Source of the DNA: Weissella viridescens | GTDB taxonomy: Bacteria > Bacillota > Bacilli > Lactobacillales > Lactobacillaceae | Assembly (NCBI RefSeq): GCF_003862435.1 | Contig: NZ_RHGY01000001.1 | Coordinates: forward strand, 326,757-390,756 | Direction: 5' to 3' | DNA: 64,000 bases | Shown here: piece after piece, positions 34,274 through 42,064 of the stretch | Position numbering within the stretch: position 1 is the stretch's first letter | Layout: every line of letters starts with the position of its first letter | Translations under genes and position numbers: made by a program | Notes under the pieces: model-generated | The model's database searches: none | What the model saw: only the letters and a program-made list of their open reading frames with translations | Told to the model about the DNA's origin: nothing

Positions 34274-34696
34274 ATGATTGAACCAACAAACGGACAAATG
34301 ATTGATGGATTAATTCATCAAATCGTATTTCAAGAACAGGCTAACATGGATGATGTGTTGATGCATGCGAATGTGAATGTGAATGCCCACCAAATGATGA
34401 TACTAACTTATATTGAAGAAAATCCTGGGGTCATTCAAAAAGACATTGTGACGATGTTGAATCGTACCCCAGCAACAGTGTCAGCTGTTTTGACGAAGCT
34501 TGAAAAAGCGGGATTGCTGGAACGAAAGACGCCGGCTGATAATTCTCGCAATAAGCAGTTGTTTGTAGCACCTGAAGCGCGAAACTTAATCACTGACTTT
34601 AGGGTGACGCGAAATGAACTCGCATCAACGATGGTGAGTGAGTTAAACGAAACTGAACAAGCAACATTAATTCAACTTTTGCAAAAGTTGGTGTAA
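34274..34696 (+). CDS. MarR-family transcriptional regulator
   Basis: 140 residues. Winged helix: HQMMILTYIEENPGVIQKDI, then TPATVSAVLTKLEKAGLLER (recognition helix) and the wing DNSRNKQLFV. Helices at both ends provide dimerisation. Ribosome site AGAGGAA. It probably represses itself through the inverted repeat upstream; other targets may be the oxidoreductase or efflux genes nearby, but this is unproven. Confidence 0.85.
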   Translation: MIEPTNGQMIDGLIHQIVFQEQANMDDVLMHANVNVNAHQMMILTYIEENPGVIQKDIVTMLNRTPATVSAVLTKLEKAGLLERKTPADNSRNKQLFVAPEARNLITDFRVTRNELASTMVSELNETEQATLIQLLQKLV

Positions 34697-34700
34697 ATAA

Positions 34701-34735
34701 AAAAGCGGCTCAATCACAGGATTGAGCCGCTTTTG
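34701..34735. terminator. Bidirectional terminator between MarR and pnuC
   Basis: AAAAGCGGCTCAAT pairs with ATTGAGCCGCTTTT around 6 bases. Confidence 0.9.
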
Positions 34736-34741
34736 ATAGCA

Positions 34742-35503
34742 TTAGTTTTCTTTCATCCATTGATAAGCGCCATAGAATGAATTAAGTAGCATAATGATGT
34801 TCGTCGTTAACATCGTGGTTGCACCGGCTTGACCTTGTTGGAGAAGGTAAATGTAAATGACAACATTTAAAACGTTAATGGTAATCCAAAATAGCCATTG
34901 GGAACGTTGACCGAATGACATCAAAATTTGTCCGACGATCCCAAGCGGAAGGAGCGCAGCTTCAAAGAGTGGTAGCACGCCATGGTTGGCAGCGATGTTT
35001 TGGTTCAAAACAAAATAAAGAATGACGGCAGCTACAAGAACGAGTACAAATTGGATACGGGTTAAGCGTTTTGCGTGGACCCGATCACTGTGCGTTGTGT
35101 TCAAGTCCTTTTGCCAGAAGTACATCCCAACGAATTGCATAATAATATAAAAGTATTGGGTGTAAGTTGAACCAATTTGGTGATTCATCATAGCGATAAT
35201 GAGCCAGGCGATGGCTGAAATCAATCCCCAAGCATAATTTGCAAGAAGTCCTTTGTTAACGAAAATGAGTGAGACAACCATTGTCAATCCAGCAACAAGT
35301 GAAATAATTGCACCAGTTGAATAGTCATGTGCTGAAAAGAAGATCGCAATTTGTGCGACAAGCATGATGACGAGTAATAACCAGTCAATTTTCGTGAATT
35401 GTTTCACTTCACGTGCTTCATACTTGGGACTGAAGGCATGGATCAAGCCTTCAAAAGTTGTTTCAAAAACGGATTTCGTCTTAGTTAAAATTGAGTTAGA
35501 CAT
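34742..35503 (-). CDS. pnuC: PnuC nicotinamide riboside transporter
   Basis: 253 residues with about seven helices. GLISAIAWLIIAMMN, the QFVGMYFWQKDLN motif near residue 124 and the final LTTNIIMLLNSFYGAYQWMK are typical of PnuC, which takes up nicotinamide riboside for NAD synthesis. GGAAGGAAA lies upstream of the ATG. A perfect GGGTGTC-TT-GACACCC palindrome sits just downstream of its predicted -10 region, so the gene is likely repressed by a vitamin-responsive factor when NAD precursors suffice. Confidence 0.85.
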   Translation of the reverse strand: MSNSILTKTKSVFETTFEGLIHAFSPKYEAREVKQFTKIDWLLLVIMLVAQIAIFFSAHDYSTGAIISLVAGLTMVVSLIFVNKGLLANYAWGLISAIAWLIIAMMNHQIGSTYTQYFYIIMQFVGMYFWQKDLNTTHSDRVHAKRLTRIQFVLVLVAAVILYFVLNQNIAANHGVLPLFEAALLPLGIVGQILMSFGQRSQWLFWITINVLNVVIYIYLLQQGQAGATTMLTTNIIMLLNSFYGAYQWMKEN

Positions 35504-35544
35504 TGGGTTTCCTTCCTGTTCAATGAGAATAAATAAAGGGTTTT

Positions 35545-35560
35545 GGGTGTCTTGACACCC
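35545..35560 (-). promoter_or_regulatory. Perfect palindromic operator of pnuC
   Basis: GGGTGTCTTGACACCC is a 7-bp perfect repeat with a 2-base spacer, directly after an AT-rich -10-like element read on the minus strand. The 2-base loop is too tight for an RNA hairpin, so a DNA operator is likely. An NAD/niacin-responsive repressor is the natural candidate, but the exact protein is inferred. Confidence 0.6.
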
Positions 35561-35679
35561 ACTTACTTATTTATAATACCAATTTGAACGTGGAAAAGGA
35601 ATACTAAAAACGTCCCTTTTTAATGTTTTGTGATGTTTTTAACATGTAAGTGGGGTTTACGGGTGTGGTTGTGTTCTAT

Positions 35680-35716
35680 ATATAAAAAAAGATGCCATCA
35701 ATCATGTGATAGCACC
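35680..35716 (-). terminator. Terminator of the Ser/Lys-rich protein gene
   Basis: On the minus strand, GGTGCTATCA and TGATGGCATC pair with two G-U bonds around 6 bases, then T7. Confidence 0.75.
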
Positions 35717-35722
35717 TACAGA

Positions 35723-36190
35723 TTATTTAATAATGGTGTGTTTAGGATCATTAACCGTAAAACTTCCGTCTGGATTTGGATTAGCGGTTAACAGACTGGT
35801 GTGGGCGTTGTCAGATCCAACTAACGTATACGAGTTACCAGCATTACGACGTACTTCCAACGTTGGCGCGTTCGTACCAGCTAGACCATTTTCGCGTGCA
35901 AGGGCTCGTAAGCGTTCAGTCAGTTGTGGAACCGTCACGGTGTATTTGGCTTTTGTTTCAGATGATTTAACCGAGCTACTTTTAGCAGCAGGGTTCGATG
36001 AACTCGATGAGACTGATTGTGACTTGGACTTCGCGGTAGTGCTATTCTTTGATGTTTGCACCTTTGCTGGTTTGACTTGTTTTGATTCATTTGTTTTTGA
36101 ATGGCCAATGTAACCACCAAGACAGAAACTCGCGATGACTAATAGTACCAATACGATAATAGCAGTGAAGCCTTTTGCATTTTTTGACAT
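35723..36190 (-). CDS. Membrane-anchored protein with Ser/Lys-rich linker
   Basis: 155 residues: an N-terminal membrane helix (about 8-29, IIVLVLLVIASFCLGGYIG), a 50-residue Ser/Lys/Thr-rich linker, and an 80-residue exterior domain (TVPQLTERLRALARENGL, GNSYTLVGSDN, DGSFTVNDPKHT). The domain is not one I can name. The linker suggests it crosses the wall. A large plus-strand frame over the same DNA is an antisense shadow. Confidence 0.6.
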   Translation of the reverse strand: MSKNAKGFTAIIVLVLLVIASFCLGGYIGHSKTNESKQVKPAKVQTSKNSTTAKSKSQSVSSSSSNPAAKSSSVKSSETKAKYTVTVPQLTERLRALARENGLAGTNAPTLEVRRNAGNSYTLVGSDNAHTSLLTANPNPDGSFTVNDPKHTIIK

Positions 36191-36375
36191 GTTCTAATTC
36201 CTTATCATGAAATAATTTTCTCTCTCCAGTATATCATTGATTTTTAAAATATCATGCATGTACGAAGAGGCGAATGGCGTAAAATATTGATGGGATATAA
36301 ATTAATATATTTTGGTATAAATATATTTAATTTGAATACTATTAACTAGACGTCAATGAGATTGGAGGTTAGCTG

Positions 36376-36575
36376 ATGAAGCAGAACCTAAAAGCGTTGA
36401 ACCAAAACTGATGAAGTGTTTAATGGGCGTTTTATTTCGCTGTTTTGTTGTCGTGTACATATGCAATGACAATGAAAGTCAGTTTATGCAGATGTTTCAG
36501 TTGCCACTGATGCAAGCAGGTTTGTCTAACTCGTCTAAAAATAAAAAAGTGGTTGAAATATTTAGGGTGGTTTAA
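36376..36575 (+). CDS. Possible coupled pair of tiny open frames
   Basis: After GGAGG at 36364-36368, an ATG at 36376 opens an 11-codon frame (MKQNLKALNQN) whose TGA overlaps the ATG of a 54-codon frame ending at 36575 (MKCLMGVLFRCFVVVYICND at its start). The second product begins hydrophobic with two Cys residues. This could be leader-peptide coupling, a frameshifted remnant of one gene, or chance. No homologue comes to mind. Confidence 0.25.
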
Positions 36576-36631
36576 GGCTCATTAGCTATAAATACAGGAA
36601 AGCCAAAATGGGAAAATTATCAAATGAATTT

Positions 36632-36689
36632 GAAAGGCTCACTGATTGTTTTGTAAAACAACTTTCGATGTGGTGGGGCTTTCTTTTTT
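36632..36689 (+). terminator. Terminator-like hairpin
   Basis: GAAAGGCTCAC and GTGGGGCTTTC pair around a long loop, followed by T6. It would end transcription of the tiny frames upstream. Confidence 0.55.
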
Positions 36690-36819
36690 AATGGTTAGTC
36701 ATAATTGTTACCAAATCGTTGGTGATTTCTCAAATGGATGATACATAAGTGTGGCGCAATATGATAAAGTAGTTTTTTATGGTATTTGTAATAATAAAAC
36801 AGAGTGAGGAATATTTTAA

Positions 36820-37479
36820 ATGAATGCAATTTCTACCGTTATCAACGTGTTTTTACACCTTGATAAGTACTTAGATCAATGGGTTAATGTGTTAGGGCCG
36901 TGGACATACGTCTTGATTTTCGCGGTTATCTTTATTGAAACGGGATCAGTTATCTTCCCATTCTTACCTGGAGATTCATTGTTGTTCGCCGCTGGGGCGG
37001 TTGCAGCTTTGCCTAAGAACGTCTTGAACCCAGTTCTACTGATTGTGATTGTCTGGATTGCTGTTATCTTGGGTGATTCTTTGAACTTCTACATCGGGCG
37101 CAAAGTTGGGTTGCCATTAATTCAAAGTAAATTTGTGGGACGATTTGTGTCACAAAAGAATTTGGATGATACCAACAAGTTCTTTGAGAAGTATGGGATG
37201 TTTGCGGTTATCTTGGCGCGTTTCATGCCAATCATTCGTACCCTTTCACCATTCGCGGCCGCACTTGCCAACTATCCATATAAGAAGTTTATGATGTTGG
37301 ATATGATTGCTGCCACATTGTGGACGTTGATCTGTATTCCAGCTGGATACTTCTTCGGACGTATCCCATTTATCCAAGATCATTTCTCACTTGTGATTTT
37401 CGGAATTTTGTTTATCTCAGTGATTCCAGCAATCGTAACTGGACTAAAGTCTTACCTTACGAAAAAGAAGAATGCTTAA
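36820..37479 (+). CDS. DedA family membrane protein, copy 1
   Basis: 219 residues. Core DedA (SNARE-associated) features: PFLPGDSLLFAAGAVA, the amphipathic GDSLNFYIGRKVG, the FEKYGMFAVILARFMPIIRT block and FMMLDMIAATLWT. Members act in lipid carrier flipping (e.g. undecaprenyl phosphate) and membrane potential maintenance; assignment within the group is open. GTGAGGAA precedes the ATG. A paralogue with the same start (ST.I.VFLHLDK) lies at 57.5 kb. Confidence 0.85.
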   Translation: MNAISTVINVFLHLDKYLDQWVNVLGPWTYVLIFAVIFIETGSVIFPFLPGDSLLFAAGAVAALPKNVLNPVLLIVIVWIAVILGDSLNFYIGRKVGLPLIQSKFVGRFVSQKNLDDTNKFFEKYGMFAVILARFMPIIRTLSPFAAALANYPYKKFMMLDMIAATLWTLICIPAGYFFGRIPFIQDHFSLVIFGILFISVIPAIVTGLKSYLTKKKNA

Positions 37480-37483
37480 TTTA

Positions 37484-37515
37484 AAAAGGCCTACCAAATG
37501 TGGTAGGTCTTTTTT
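37484..37515 (+). terminator. Terminator of DedA copy 1
   Basis: AAAGGCCTACCA with TGGTAGGTCTTT, T-rich tail. Stem core resembles the rpmA-type hairpin. Confidence 0.85.
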
Positions 37516-37608
37516 GCAAAGTTATCTGACCAGATATCACCGTATGCAGCGGTGTGTTAGTCTAGTTAATAAAATTTAATTTTCAAAACTTTTAAAAAGG
37601 TGGACTAA

Positions 37609-37640
37609 ATTGAACACATTTAACTATGTGTTCAATTTTT
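37609..37640 (+). terminator. Second hairpin with T-run upstream of nox
   Basis: ATTGAACACA and TGTGTTCAAT around 8 bases, then T4-5. It stands alone between DedA and nox; it may be a back-up terminator. Confidence 0.6.
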
Positions 37641-37654
37641 AATCTAAATGAAAC

Positions 37655-37743
37655 TTGGTAGTAACACCTACCAATAGTAACTGTGTATATAATGTTGTTA
37701 ATGAATTCACAAAGAAATGGATTTGTAAGAACTATTTTGTGAA
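37655..37743 (+). promoter_or_regulatory. nox promoter region with two inverted repeats
   Basis: TTGGTAG/CTACCAA (37655-37674) lies upstream of a TATAAT box at 37688-37693 where no good -35 box is seen, which hints at an activator. Downstream, TTCACAAA (37706) and TTTGTGAA (ending 37743) are inverted relative to a Rex site, so Rex control cannot be claimed. Confidence 0.4.
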
Positions 37744-37782
37744 TGTTGATGTTATTGCACGGTTAAAAATTGGAGGCCAATT

Positions 37783-39120
37783 ATGAAAGTTGCAGTTATT
37801 GGAAGTACCCATGCTGGTGTTTTTTCAGCAAAACAAATTAAAGCTGAAGTCCCAGATGCCGAAGTTCACGTGTTTGAAAAAAACCAAACAGTTTCGTTCC
37901 TTTCTTGCGGAATTGCACTATGGATTGGGGATAATGTTTCTTCACCAGATCGTATGTTTTATGAGTCACCCGAATCACTAGAATCACAGGGGATTCACAT
38001 GCATATGCAAACGGAGGTGACCCAAGCTCAATTAGCTGAAAAAAAGCTTTCAATTAAAGATTTGGCTAACAATGAGATGCACGAAGAAAAGTTTGACAAG
38101 ATTATTATTACGTCTGGATCTAAGGCAATTATCCCACCGATTCCGGGGATTAATAGTGATAAAATTTACATGAGTAAGAGCTGGGATGATGCGAACCGCT
38201 TAAAGGCGCAAACTGAAGGCTTGAAGCGCGTAATTGTTATCGGTGCAGGATATATTGGGGCAGAACTGGCAGAACAACTATCGTTAGCAGGTAAGGAAAT
38301 TACTTTAATTGATGCACTTGACCGTGTGTTAGCTAAAAACGTTTCACCAAAACTTTCTGAAATTATCGCAAATAAGTACGAAGATCATGGTGTGACGTTA
38401 GCTATGAATGAAAAAGTTGTCGCGTTTGAAGATACAGCAGCTGGTATTTTGGTAAAAACAGACCAAGCGGAGTATGAAGCCGATATTGCGATCCTTGGGA
38501 TTGGCTTTGCGCCAAATACTGACTTAGTTGCAGATCAATTAGATACTTTACCAAATGGAGCAATTAAGACGGATAAGTATATGCAAACATCAATGCCAGA
38601 TGTCTATGCAGCAGGTGATGCTAGTGCAGTATTTTATAATCCCACGCAAACGTATGATTATATTCCATTAGCAACTAATGCGGTTCGACAAGGAACGTTG
38701 GTGGGGCTGAATATTGTTAAACCAACTGTGGCTTACCCAGGAACCCAAGCTACTTCTGCTGTAGAGTTATATGAAACAGCTATTGGTACAACTGGCTTAA
38801 CAAGTGTGGCAAATGCTGAGGCAAAGGGGATTATAGCTGACGCCGTTACAATTGAAGAGGATTATCGTCCTGACTTTATGTTATCAACCGAACGCGTGGT
38901 TGCTTCGCTCGTTTGGGAGAAAGCAACACGTCGGATAATTGGGGCGGAATTCTTGTCAGCCCATGATGTTACACAAGCTGCTAATGTTGTTTCTTTGGCA
39001 ATTGAAAATAAAATGACCATTGATCAGTTAGCACTGTCAGACTTTTTCTTCCAACCTAATTTTAGTCAACCAATTAATTATATTTCATCAGTTGCGATGG
39101 CTGCGGCTGCAAAAGCATAG
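37783..39120 (+). CDS. nox: H2O-forming NADH oxidase
   Basis: 445 residues. FAD motif MKVAVIGSTHAGVFSAKQI, redox Cys in VSFLSCGIALWIG (about residue 42), NAD site VIVIGAGYIGAELAEQL, second FAD motif VYAAGDA and C-terminal SDFFFQPNFSQP. The CGIALW context is that of NADH oxidase, which reduces O2 to water in four electrons and regenerates NAD+ for heterofermentative growth. GGAGG precedes the ATG. Together with the peroxidase at 28.7 kb it forms an oxygen-handling set. Confidence 0.88.
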   Translation: MKVAVIGSTHAGVFSAKQIKAEVPDAEVHVFEKNQTVSFLSCGIALWIGDNVSSPDRMFYESPESLESQGIHMHMQTEVTQAQLAEKKLSIKDLANNEMHEEKFDKIIITSGSKAIIPPIPGINSDKIYMSKSWDDANRLKAQTEGLKRVIVIGAGYIGAELAEQLSLAGKEITLIDALDRVLAKNVSPKLSEIIANKYEDHGVTLAMNEKVVAFEDTAAGILVKTDQAEYEADIAILGIGFAPNTDLVADQLDTLPNGAIKTDKYMQTSMPDVYAAGDASAVFYNPTQTYDYIPLATNAVRQGTLVGLNIVKPTVAYPGTQATSAVELYETAIGTTGLTSVANAEAKGIIADAVTIEEDYRPDFMLSTERVVASLVWEKATRRIIGAEFLSAHDVTQAANVVSLAIENKMTIDQLALSDFFFQPNFSQPINYISSVAMAAAAKA

Positions 39121-39127
39121 TCATTTT

Positions 39128-39158
39128 AGAAGAGGGCACAAGTGTGCCTTCTTTTTTT
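39128..39158 (+). terminator. Terminator of nox
   Basis: GAGGGCAC and GTGCCTTC pair (one G-U) around 4 bases, followed by T8. Confidence 0.8.
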
Positions 39159-39269
39159 TGTGCAAAATTTTTAGAACGAAAAAAAGTTGTCTGCATCGCT
39201 AAAACCAGTCCGGTAGGCACTCTAGCAAACATGCCTAGTCAAGCAAGACGGTACCGATAACAGCGTCAT

Positions 39270-39283
39270 TGTAAACGCTTACA
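39270..39283 (+). promoter_or_regulatory. cre box of the trehalose operon
   Basis: TGTAAACGCTTACA is a perfect palindromic CcpA site, 36 bases before treR. Carbon catabolite control of the operon is expected. Confidence 0.85.
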
Positions 39284-39318
39284 AAACTTGTTAAATTAAG
39301 AGTGTAAGGAGAACAGAT

Positions 39319-40014
39319 ATGGAAAAATATCGGGAGATTTATCAAGATATCCAAGCGCGATTACTAGATCGGGAATTTGAACAAGGTAGGTTATTACCGA
39401 GTGACCATAAGTTAATGCAAACTTATGGTGTGGCACGCGAGACAGTGCGGAAGGCGATGAAACAACTGGCTGAGGACGGTTATGTCCAGAGACTACGTGG
39501 AAAAGGGACGATTGCGATTGATCAACGTCAATTTCATTTTCCACTATCTGAGATTACGAGTTACACAGAGTTAGTGCAAAGTGAGAGCTTGCGTTCACAG
39601 AATCAATTAGTTGGTTTTGAACCAGGCTGGTTGCCAAAACTATTTGGCGCTGAAGAACCGACGAAAGTGACTCGAGTGGTACGACTGAGAAAAGTAGATG
39701 GGGAAATCGATATTATCGATTATGACTATGTTTTGCATTCGGTAGCACCAGACTTAACGGCGGAGGCAGCGCAACGGTCACTGTTTGATTATTTTGAGAA
39801 CGGATTAGGGCTAGAAATTGATTATGCCATTAAGACACTGACGGTGGAACAGGCTGATGCAGATGATCGACGGTATATGCAAATTCCGGCGCATACACCT
39901 GTCGTGGTTGTTCGAAGTAAAACATATTTGAAGGACAGTTCAGTTGTCTCATATACGGAGTCGCGGCATCGTGCTGATCGATTTTCAAGTGTGGTATTTG
40001 CCAAACGGCATTAA
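39319..40014 (+). CDS. treR: Trehalose operon repressor, GntR/UTRA family
   Basis: 231 residues. N-terminal winged helix: EFEQGRLLPSDHKLMQTYGV, RETVRKAMKQLAEDGYVQR with wing GKGTIA. C-terminal UTRA ligand domain (LRKVDGEIDIIDYDYV, VSYTESRHRADRF) as in TreR, which binds trehalose-6-phosphate. AAGGAG precedes the ATG. It heads an operon with transporter and phosphorylase genes, which supports the assignment. The open frame of the next gene overlaps its end only through an unused upstream ATG. Confidence 0.85.
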   Translation: MEKYREIYQDIQARLLDREFEQGRLLPSDHKLMQTYGVARETVRKAMKQLAEDGYVQRLRGKGTIAIDQRQFHFPLSEITSYTELVQSESLRSQNQLVGFEPGWLPKLFGAEEPTKVTRVVRLRKVDGEIDIIDYDYVLHSVAPDLTAEAAQRSLFDYFENGLGLEIDYAIKTLTVEQADADDRRYMQIPAHTPVVVVRSKTYLKDSSVVSYTESRHRADRFSSVVFAKRH

Positions 40015-40033
40015 TGAAAGAGGGGAAAGCAAA

Positions 40034-40525
40034 ATGTTTGGATTTAAAAAGAAGCGTGAACTAATTGATGATCAACGGATTTTTGCGGTAGCGAGTGGGG
40101 AGTTAATTCCACTACGGGCAGTTGATGATCCTGTTTTTTCACAAGGGATGATGGGACGTGGTTATGGCTTAAATCCAGTTGAAAACGCGGTTGTCCAAGC
40201 ACCTGTGTTTGCGAAAGTCACATTGGTTCAGGGACATGCCATTGGACTAGAACGAGCCGATAATCTGCAATACTTAATTCACATTGGGATTGATACCGTG
40301 AACCTTAGTGGTAAGCCTTTTAAACCACTTGTTGCGGAAGGAGACATCGTTGAGGTTGGCGATGAGTTGGTGAAAGTTGATTGGAATGAAATTACCAATC
40401 ATGATTTAGCGAAAACGGTCATGGTTGTCATGCCGAATGAACAGAAATTAGGCGCAACAGTTCAAATTGATGATCAAGTACGTAACGTTACCACTGGGGA
40501 AGAAGTCGGTTTCGCGACGCGATAG
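40034..40525 (+). CDS. PTS EIIA component, glucose family (trehalose operon)
   Basis: 163 residues with the EIIA-Glc fold: AVASGELIPLRAV at the start, VFSQGMMGRGYGLNP, and the phosphorylated His in LQYLIHIGIDTVNL (about residue 82). It accepts phosphate from HPr and passes it to EIIB. The ATG at 40034 follows AGGGGAAAG, 19 bases after treR. A separate EIIA gene within the operon complements the EIIBC protein that lacks it. Confidence 0.88.
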   Translation: MFGFKKKRELIDDQRIFAVASGELIPLRAVDDPVFSQGMMGRGYGLNPVENAVVQAPVFAKVTLVQGHAIGLERADNLQYLIHIGIDTVNLSGKPFKPLVAEGDIVEVGDELVKVDWNEITNHDLAKTVMVVMPNEQKLGATVQIDDQVRNVTTGEEVGFATR

Positions 40526-40547
40526 AAAGAAAATGGGGAGTAAAACA

Positions 40548-42053
40548 ATGGGACAAGCCTATAAGGATTTAGCCAGTGCCATCATTACAGGCGTTGGGGG
40601 ACCGGATAATATTAATTCGGTGATTCACTGTATTACACGACTTCGGTTTTATTTGAAAGACGAAAGCAAGGCTGATAAAGCGAGCTTGGAAGCCCTTGAT
40701 GGGGTTGCCGGAGCAGTTTATAACAAGCAATTAGGACAATACCAAGTTGTCATCGGACCGGCCGTAGAAGATGTCTACGATGAAGTCATTAAGCAATTGG
40801 GACCCAAGTATGCTGGTGGGGAAGATGAAGCTGATCCGGAAATCGATGAAGTCGCCACTGGGCAACAACGACCAACCACTTTACTGGGGTGGGTGAAGTA
40901 TGCGTTTCAGCTTTTAATTGGAACGATTACTGGCTCAATGATTCCGGTCATTGGCCTATTGGCAGCATCTGGAATTTTAAAAGGGTTTTTGACACTCTTT
41001 ACGCAAAATTTGCACTGGATTAATCCAGCATCATCAACTTATATTATTTTAAATGCCATGGGTGACTCAGCCTTCTACTTCTTACCAATATTGGTTGGAT
41101 TCTGCGCTGCGCGCCAGTTGAAGTCTGATCCAATTGTCGTTGCGACCATTGCGGGTGTACTAGTTCATCCATCGATTGCAGCCATTTGGGCTGAACCAAC
41201 GAAGGGAATGCCGACATTACTAGGTGTGCCACTTAATGCGAACTTCTTTGGCATTCCAATCCACATTCCACAGTATGCCTACTCAATCTTTCCAATTATC
41301 TTTGCAGCGTGGATGGCGCGACCGGTTGGCAATTGGCTTAAGAAACATACACCTATGGCTTTACGTTCAATTTTCGTGCCATTGTTCACGGTCTTTATCG
41401 TGACGACGACTGTACTTGTTGTTATGGGGCCAGCTATCTCACTACTCTCAGCTGGATTAGCAGCCGCTATTAATTGGTTGGTAACGTTAAATGAAGCGGT
41501 AGCTGGTTTTATTATTGGTGGCTTTTATCAATGCTTGGTTATTTTTGGATTGCATTGGATGGTTATCCCCATTATTTCCAATGATATAGCCTCAACTGGA
41601 CATTCAGTTTTAAATGGATTGATTAATTTCACAATGATTGCACAAGGTGCCGGTGCTTTGGCCGTTTGGGCCAAGACTAAGAACGAAAATCTAAAGGGGA
41701 TTTCGTTGGCAGGGGCATTATCAGCGTTTGCCGGCGTGACGGAACCAGCGATGTATGGGGTGAATTTGAAGTATGGTCGTGTCTTTTGGATGGCCAACAT
41801 TGGTGGTGCCATCGGAGGTTTCTTAGCCGGATTAATGAAAATTGATATGTTTGGCTTTACAGGTTCGCTGATTGGATTCCCATCATTCTTTTCACCGCAC
41901 AATCCATTTAACATCTGGGCCTTTGTAATTGCTGCCACTGTCACATTAGTCATTTCATTTATCTGTGTCTACTTCTGGGGATTTTCAGATGCAGATATAC
42001 AAAAAGCAAAGTCAGCCGAAAAGAAAAACGTCTTTAAAGACGTCGTCGAATAA
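40548..42053 (+). CDS. treB: PTS trehalose permease EIIBC
   Basis: 501 residues. EIIB at residues 1-90 with the phosphocysteine in NSVIHCITRLRFYLKD (about residue 29); a linker; then the EIIC membrane domain with about ten helices, including LLAASGILKGFL, GIPIHIPQYAYSI and the GVTEPAMYGVNLKYGR sugar-binding loop. It imports trehalose as trehalose-6-phosphate. I place the start at 40548 because GGGGAG lies seven bases ahead; the ATG at 40533 overlaps that site. Operon context fixes the sugar better than sequence does. Confidence 0.87.
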   Translation: MGQAYKDLASAIITGVGGPDNINSVIHCITRLRFYLKDESKADKASLEALDGVAGAVYNKQLGQYQVVIGPAVEDVYDEVIKQLGPKYAGGEDEADPEIDEVATGQQRPTTLLGWVKYAFQLLIGTITGSMIPVIGLLAASGILKGFLTLFTQNLHWINPASSTYIILNAMGDSAFYFLPILVGFCAARQLKSDPIVVATIAGVLVHPSIAAIWAEPTKGMPTLLGVPLNANFFGIPIHIPQYAYSIFPIIFAAWMARPVGNWLKKHTPMALRSIFVPLFTVFIVTTTVLVVMGPAISLLSAGLAAAINWLVTLNEAVAGFIIGGFYQCLVIFGLHWMVIPIISNDIASTGHSVLNGLINFTMIAQGAGALAVWAKTKNENLKGISLAGALSAFAGVTEPAMYGVNLKYGRVFWMANIGGAIGGFLAGLMKIDMFGFTGSLIGFPSFFSPHNPFNIWAFVIAATVTLVISFICVYFWGFSDADIQKAKSAEKKNVFKDVVE

Positions 42054-42064
42054 GGGGAAACATT

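Larger units (their letters stand above)
36191..36819. other. Intergenic region with possible tiny genes and a terminator
   Basis: About 630 AT-rich bases. It holds a GGAGG site followed by two overlapping tiny frames (36376-36411 and 36411-36575) and a terminator-like hairpin at 36632-36689, so it may be a short transcription unit or a decayed gene. The upstream region of the DedA gene begins after it. Confidence 0.45.

Noticed and set aside
35706..36113. 135-codon plus-strand frame
   Set aside because: Fully antisense to the Ser/Lys-rich membrane-anchored protein gene, which has a signal-anchor, linker and terminator; the plus-strand product looks like a low-complexity shadow.
37706..37743. 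Rex-like half sites upstream of nox
   Set aside because: TTCACAAA...TTTGTGAA is inverted relative to the Rex consensus (TTGTGA...TCACAA) and the spacing is too long.
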